Shown here in pieces: positions 27,201 to 35,000 of a stretch of 64,000 nucleotides of DNA. How positions within the stretch are numbered: the stretch's first letter is position 1; every line of letters starts with the position of its first letter. Below the pieces are notes generated by a model, which saw only the letters and a list, made by a program, of their open reading frames with translations, was not told the origin of the DNA and searched no databases. The stretch comes from Anseranas semipalmata. Taxonomy: Eukaryota; Chordata; Aves; Anseriformes; Anseranatidae. The stretch lies in the NCBI GenBank assembly GCA_013399115.1, contig VXAA01007259.1, positions 106,332-170,331 of the forward strand, in the 5' to 3' direction. The translations under genes and the position numbers were made by a program.

Positions 27201-28996
27201 TTATATCCATGTGTAAAACTACAACTAAAACTTCCGGGGTGGGAGCGATGCAAGGAGTAGACATTTGGAAAACAAATATGTGTATTGTGCCTCCCCCTCT
27301 TTCTATGTGTAGATATCTGTATCTTTGTTGCTGGTACTCTTGACTGTAAAATCTTGCCTGAACAGTGTAGGAGAGAGAGAGAATATTAAACACTGACTAT
27401 ATTTTCATTACCTTTCCAAACTCAACATAAACACTGATGTGAGAGATTACTTGGAATGACAGAACTTGTAAAGACCTGTTCAGAGTATGTGTTTTAGTCA
27501 GATGTTACCTCTTTGTAGTTATAAATATCCCTTTCTGTTCCAGGGAAACCTGAATGAGCTGGGCAAACTTTTAATGCAGGGATCCTTCAATGTCTGGACC
27601 GATCATAAAAAGGGTCACTCAAAGGTGAAAGATTTGGCACGCTTCAAGCCGATGCAGCGACACCTGTTCCTCCATGAGAAAGCAGTGCTGTTCTGTAAAA
27701 AGCGAGAAGAAAATGGGGAGGGATATGAGAAGGCACCTTCTTATAGCTACAAACACTCCTTAAATGTAAGGCACTGAGCAGTCCAATAAGGTAGTGGTAC
27801 TTAGGGCTTAGGTTGCAGTAATACATTTGTGTGTGTGTGTGTGTGTGAGTGCAGTTGCATTATAGTTTTACAGTGTAAACTTCGTCCTTTCAGGCAAACC
27901 TAACTGATAGTGCAAGTCTGTGTCACTTTGTGTTGCTGTCAGGGGGGAGGGGAGATTCACCTTTGAGAAAATCTAAACCATACTAGTCTAGCTGAATGGT
28001 AATTGCGTTAATCACACAGAAAATGTAATAATGGGTAGTATAAAATAGATGTAGGATTTGTCGGTCTGGATTTTAAGAGACAGCTTGTGGGTCAGTCTCA
28101 ATTTAATGAGCCTAAACCTTTCTTCCCTCTGAGGTAGCCAATCTGACACAAAGCTTTGGATATGGTTTTGTTTTTTAGAAACAGATTACCAAAGAATACT
28201 ATTAGCCTTCTGCTTCCATTGTTATCTTAATTGCAGTTTGGTAGGTCAGCTTCTGTTCTCTTTGCTTCTAGATGGCAGCAGTTGGAATAACAGAAAATGT
28301 CAAAGGTGATGCAAAAAAATTTGAAATCTGGTATAATGCAAGGGAAGAAGTTTATATCATACAGGTAATAACATGCCACTACCTTTTTTTTAAAAAAAAA
28401 AAAAAAGGCATGGGAGTGGTCTAACCCTAACAGGATCTGTTTTGTTTTGTTTTGTTTTTTTCTTTCCTTTATCATATCACTAATAGAAAGTGATGAGGGA
28501 ATGTAAAAACAAAACAAAAAAGAAACCACAGTGAATAGGTTAAGTCATAAGGCAATTTTATAAATGATATGTTTCAATTGCAGAGTCTTATTTAAAAAAA
28601 AATAAAAATAAAAATCATGTTTTACAATATCCATGGGGGATATTGTGTACGCTATTGCTATTGCTTTCACTTCATTGAGTAGTCAATTTTGGGGAGCCAG
28701 GGTTAAGACTGTAGCACATGCACCGCTGCCCTCTGCCTCAGTGTGTTCAAATTCTCACAAATAGTTTCTGTCCACTGAGGGACTAGAGCGAGGATCTGGC
28801 TGTCCCTCTTGAATCCCTCTGAGATTGTGTTTTGGCTTGCAGCTCTTGGTGTAAGAAGTATTCTATGCTTGATGGCTGATTGTATTTATTTTTGAGTAGG
28901 CACCAACTCCTGAAGTTAAAGCTACTTGGGTAAATGAAATAAGAAAAGTGCTGACTAGTCAACTGCAGGCATGCAGAGGTAAAATATTTTGGATAT

Positions 28997-29028
<32 letters not shown>

Positions 29029-32000
29029 TTTAATCTCTTTTCTCTTTGAACTTCAAAACCTATTCTGTTCACTGTGTAGGACTGTAAAAATGAAAAGCTT
29101 AAAACACAAATCAGTTTAATAGTTCTTTTTTCTTTTCTCCATTACAGAAGCTAGTCAGCACAGGACACTTGAACACACGCAGAGTTTACCTCTACCTACA
29201 TCATCTTGTACAAGGTAAGTAAGTTTGTTGTCAGATCAGCCTACTTGTTTTGCAAATATGCTAATACATTCATTTTACGGTTGTTCTTTACTCCTATCCC
29301 CTAATACTGACCCTTACATTTTAGGGTTTTTTTAGGTCTCTTTCTAACATAAAGCTGTAAAGCCTGGGGTTTATACATCTCCAGAACTGTTAGGCAGAGC
29401 AGCAGTGGCATGGGCTTTGCAGATACGTAACTTTCTATGCCAGCCAAAATTCTGGTGGTATTATGGTTCTGTTTGTTGAACAGCCAATTATACACTTTAC
29501 ACCCCAGGTAAGAGAGTTACGTGAAGCAGCCTTCTTTCTCTGTTCTTTTCCCTCACTTGGATTATTTTTTCTTTCTTCTTCCAAAAACATGTTATTTTTC
29601 TTTTTGTCCTTTGCAGGGCATTCTTTTCTGTTCTTCTTTTTTTTTTTTTCCCTTCAGCTTCCTTACTAAGTGATGTGTTCATTCCTCCATTGTCCCAAGC
29701 TTGGAGTCAAGCTTTTTTTGTTTACCTGTGTTTCATCCTTCACCATACCAACCTATATAAGAATAGTCCTCTGCTCTCTCCTGCTGTTCTGCCCTTCTCT
29801 GACCTCTGTTTCTCATGACATTATGTGCATGTGCATATGTATGGGTTTTACCCTTAAGCCCATATACTGATATCTTCAGTCATTCCCATGTGGTGTGTGC
29901 TTAAATATGTGTCAGTAGCTTTCTGCCCTCATGTTTCATGCATCTACTTATCGCTTACAGAGAATTTCCCAGATATGTAGTATTTGTGGGATGTCTCTCC
30001 CTTCCATTCCCAATCAGAGATATGATGGGAATCCAACTGCAAGATCCAGCATATCATCTTTGTTCATTCCTTGTCCGTTTCCCGTTTTAAGAGCTTTTGA
30101 GAAACAGAGTTTATTCTTTTTCTCTTTTTCTTTTCTTCCCCTCGTCTTAGCACATTCAGGAGGAAACTGTTAGCACAGAATGTGTGTCTGTAGTTAAAAG
30201 TGAGTAGAAATTGTCCTGAGCTGTCTTTTCAGTAGTTCCTACTGCCATAGTACGTGTTTGCAGTCAAAAGGGGAGCCTTTCTCCTTTGTATGTGCTCATG
30301 GTCTTTCTGTGCACAGTCACCAGTGTGCATAGCTTCCAGGGATGAAGCTATGAACTCAGAAGTAGCTAAGAAATGGCTTTCAGCCTATATATCTGCACGT
30401 AAAAGGCAACCTGTCACCCGAGGTCATCGCCCTTGTTCAGATCCATTTGCTGGAGATGGATTGATTGTCTTAATTTTCTTCCAATAAACAGTCCTTCAAG
30501 GAACAACATCAGAAACACAAAAAAACTGGATGAAAGAAGAGCTGATCTCGCAAGTCTAGAAGGTTATGTCACCACAGTAGCACCAAAGTACCCCGAGAAA
30601 GGCAAAGGTGAGTTTACATGTATGTATTGTTATCTTTAGCTGTGAAGAGCATGCTTGCACTGCAGATGCGCAGGCAGATCCACCAGCACAGTAGCCCCGG
30701 TAATACAGGCAAATGCAATGTTATACCTGAAGGAGCAGGACTTCGCTGCTTGCAGCCCTAAGGCAGCCCACCCACAAAGTGCTGCATATGCTGCATGAAC
30801 ATGCCAGTCCAATCTGCCCTTGCCTCGGGGGCTTTGCGTTCCATTGTGTGGTGTGGACAGGCCCAAAGCCACCCCAGCAAAGGATAGCCAAAAGGAGGTG
30901 GGAACTAATGGTTATGAGGTCTTAGACTGCGGTAGATCTTCTCTTAGGGCTGCCTGGTTTCTCAGTCGTCTTATGGGTAAATTTCTTGGCATTACCTGTT
31001 TTGAAGAGTATTTTTTTCTCTTGAATTTTGATTTACATCACTGAGATTATTTACTGGAGTAGTGGTAATACAAACCCCTGTACAAGTAAGAACAACTGGC
31101 CCCTTGGGTTCTTCTATTTGGACTTCTACTTGGACTTTCAGTTGTCCTTTCTCACCCTGAAGTGCTGGTTCCCTGGCAGGGCTGTGAATGACTTTTTGCC
31201 TTGACCTTTTCGTGGCCTTCTCCCCTTTCTTTCTGTGTGTCTCTTTTCCTTTGTAGATGACACTAGCTCTACCTCAGAATGCTCTGTACTGTCAAAAAAG
31301 CGCTTTACGCTGCAGGGCTTTACTAACCTCAAAAGTCAGAAAGGTAATTTAAAAAAAAAAAAAAAAAAAAGCTAGATTGTTTTCTATTTAAGGTTGTAAT
31401 TGGAGCATCACTTTGTGCGTGTAGTGTAACAGGTTCATGTATACTTTTTCAATGTATGTATTAGCTTGTTCTCCTGTTCAGGCTAGGTTCCTGAATGATG
31501 GGGAGGTTTCGAGAGAAACTGGCTCCACTGTGGGAGAGGGAGATGCAGGCTGGACAAGTGAAGCTGCTGGAGATGCAAGGGGAGGAGTGCAGTTTCCAAT
31601 GCTTCTGGTCTCACTGTTGAGGCCTAGGAAGGAGTTTATAGTGCCCCATTCCTGTAGGAAACCTAGAGGAGGGAAGTTACCTTCAGATCAAATGCCTGGC
31701 CTGCTTCTAGCTTCAGTGGATCTGCCCCAAATGTACCTGTACTTGGCAAGAAGGAATCAAGGTTTTTGCTAGAGTTATTTCTATATTAGCTTTCCTTGCT
31801 AACAGAACTCCTAAAGCATGACTACAGCAGAATGTTTATGACAAAGTTGTTTTGCTAGATAGAAAAGTAAATAAGAACTTCTTTATGCTTCCAGAAATGG
31901 TCTCTTTTTTTTGTTTTTTTGTTTTTTTCCATAAAACAGTCAGTAGGACTCTGACATCTTTCTTGCTTCCTCCTGCCAAGTAATTGCACTGGTACATTCA

Positions 32001-35000
32001 CTTCTTGCTTTGAACAGCTATCTTTGAACAGTCTGAATTGCACTAAGATGATGACACTTGTTCAAGAGCATGACTGTTTTTTTTTTCCAAGCATCTTTTC
32101 AGAATGCCTTTTTAAAACTTGATTACCTTTGAGTTCTTTCTGGAGAGACTCTAGGGTTGTGTATCTGATACTAATGAGGTGAGCACTAACATCCCATGCT
32201 TGCCTTGACAGAAACTCCATCTCCTACTGCTAAAAGCCAGACATTGCCAATGATCCTTCTTACAGGACCAGGTATTGCTGTAGCACTAGATTTATATAAA
32301 AATGATTGTTTATTTGGTAATGTTTGTCTAAAATTGAAATTAATTATATTCACTTGATGTCTAGTTCATTTTGAAAAGTTTACGTATACTTTCATCTATT
32401 ACCATAAAATAAATTTGTCAAATTATCTTAAAAAAAAAAAAAAAAAAAGTATGTGACTAATTAACTTCTCCTGCTGTAATTGACCACTGACGGCTAAAAT
32501 TAGTGATCACAAAAATCCGTTTGTTTTCCAGTATAAACTCAAAGGTATTTAGCATGCAATCCACCTATTCTCTTTTTTCCAGTTCTTCAATATCTCTCTT
32601 CTGTGTTTTTTGCCTATTCATCCTCCTGCAGCTTCTCCTACCAGTCCTGACAAAAAATCTAAACGGCATGAAGTAGTGAGTGATCCAACTCCTTTTGGTT
32701 TAAGAGGTAGAGTGTTACAACATCTTGTACCCCACAAATATCCACACATCCCTGATGTTACATGAGAGCACTGGGGATACCTGTATCATGATGACATGTG
32801 CAGCAGTATTGGTATCGGCTGGGTTTTTCCTAATGGGTCCATCAGCTTTTGTATATGTTGTTTTTGATAGCACAACTTGTCAAAATTTCACCTTGGCATC
32901 AAATAAAGTAGCATATGGCTAACTTTAGTTTTTAGGAGAGGGTGGTGGGAAAGTGACAATCTGCAGAAGAAACAACCAGAAGCTGGGTGTTAATGGAACT
33001 ACAATGGCATCCAGTTGCTCTGAGATGCACGGTTTTCCAGTTAGCATCCTCCTCTCACTGTGCACCTTGTGGAGAGGATTTAACTTCTAAAAAAGGGGGA
33101 AAAAAAAAAGGGACAGGGCAGGGGGAGAAGGAAAGTCATGTACTCTAGTTAGAGTGGGGATCATCACTGTCCCGTGGAATTTATGTTGCCTTACTCCATT
33201 TTAGGTCTGCATTTATTACTCTAGTCAGTCTTGTTGCATCTTTTTTTGAGGTGACAGTAGGCAATTTTCACCACCCTGTTAACCCCCAGATGCTTTCACT
33301 GAACCCCTAGTAGCAGTTTGCCTTCCATCTTCCCAACCCACAGCTAAGCAAGAAATAAAACATTTCAATTAAATAACCTATTTCTAGCTAGCAAGGCTGC
33401 TGGCAAAGGCTTAACTACAAATCCCTGAGACCAATTAATTAGAGTACAAGGAAAGTAGTCCTTCTCTTCCTGGCTCTCTTTCCACATGACCATCTCTTTT
33501 AGAAAATATCATTCTAAAGATTAAGCTATTTCAAGCCCTACCACTCTCCCCCTCTCCAGGTTTCCACAGCCTTTGTCTTTGTCTCACCTGTGGAAACGAT
33601 GCTGGTTCCGCTGCTGTGCTGGGGAAACTTTGTGCAACGCTGCTCACCTAGTCTGAGCAGCAGGCAATGTAATCCCAGGCCAGACTTGTGCAGAAACTCT
33701 GCAAGTGTAGAAATGGGAATTACAATGTTAATTTTCTGCAAGCAGCAGTTATACCAGGATCAGCAGGTACCCTGGAGATCCTGAGGGCCTGAAAATGCAA
33801 TTTAGTGTCCTTTTCCAAGGATGCCAGAGTTTTATAGGGTGGAAAGTCCTGAATCATTGCTAATTTACAATAAAACTTTTGAGTCCTCTGGACAGGCTTT
33901 TCTGAATTGCTGTCCTGTCCAGCAGCCTCACACTTTAAGAAGCAACCAAAACCAAGTAAGAGGATTTAAAACATCTGGTAACTCCCCCTTTCTGTCTTGC
34001 ACCTTCTGATCTCTTTTCTGAGACTTTCTCTTCTCCTTCACGAACTCAGAGGGATAAACAGGCAGTGGGTCAGCCATTTCAGGATGAAACTGCACCAGAT
34101 GATGGTCACAACTTCTCAGTGCACAACACACTGCCCCCACTCGTTTCCTTTCACACCTGCATCACTCCTACTTACATGCCAGTGAGCTCAAGGAAAATGA
34201 ATTAGTGACAGAATCGTATCTTGGAGATAGATCCTAGCATTGTAAAGAAACCTGTGGGCCTGTTTCGGAAGAGGAGCAACTTATGAATTCTCAGTTTTCC
34301 TGGCACGATCATATCTAAGCTTGCTCACTTCTGCATAGCCTTTCCTTTTCTCAGGACACTCTGCCATTTCCTTACATTTCCTGCCTTTATAGGGAGCTCT
34401 AATTCAGTGGCGTCAGGTAGACATGCCCATTGAATAAGCATGCATAAACTCAGAGCCTTTGGTTAGCTGTGTGACCATAGTGACCACTTTTTTCCCCCAG
34501 GATCGGGTGGGCTTTTATACTGGCTTGTTAATGTTAGAGTGCCAGCTTGTGTGAGGAGTAGGTGTGCTGCTGCTACGGCAGGGTCAGGCAGGTCTGCTCT
34601 TACCGCCATTAGCACAATATGTGAAAAGGAAGGCAAATGAGCTGCTACCCAAAATGTTTCAGATGACCAGGCCAGTGAATGTGATGCTACGGGAAGAGTG
34701 ATTACAAGGATTTCACTTTCTTTTTCTTTTGTGGAACTTTTTGGTTCTGTTTCTAATGAGAGCTTGGAGCAATTAGAAGAAACCAAGTTTTCTTCCATTG
34801 CATTGTTCTTAACTTGGAAATAATGGAAAGGGTTTTAGCTGTGTCCCATGGGCCTACTAGAAGATGTGTGTTTCCAATGAAATTTGCATGAAGTACAGCA
34901 GGAATTTATTACTCAGTTTCTTCACAGATTTCATTCTTAACTCTGGACAGGGCCAAATGGGTCAGTACTTCTAACCTCGTACAGGTCATCCAGCAGCGCA

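Larger units (their letters stand above)
19890..27543 (+). other. MCF2L: MCF2L introns within the DH/PH-coding part
   Basis: Large introns 19890-22370, 22487-23367, 23438-25066, 25374-26770 and 26897-27543. They contain a (CT)n microsatellite at 21710-21731, one ambiguous base at 21367 and a short tandem duplication at 25374-25414. I see nothing else in them. Confidence 0.65.
27766..30491 (+). other. MCF2L: MCF2L introns after the PH exons
   Basis: Contains (GT)n at 27829-27847, a T8A15 tract near 28383-28405, a 9-bp-arm hairpin at 28624-28646 and (AC)n(AT)n at 28998-29029. No further exon was recognised in 29215-30491. Confidence 0.6.

Noticed and set aside
28624..28646. Hairpin ACAATATCC-ATGGG-GGATATTGT
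   Set aside because: Nine-base arms occur by chance in AT-rich intron of this length; no supporting context.
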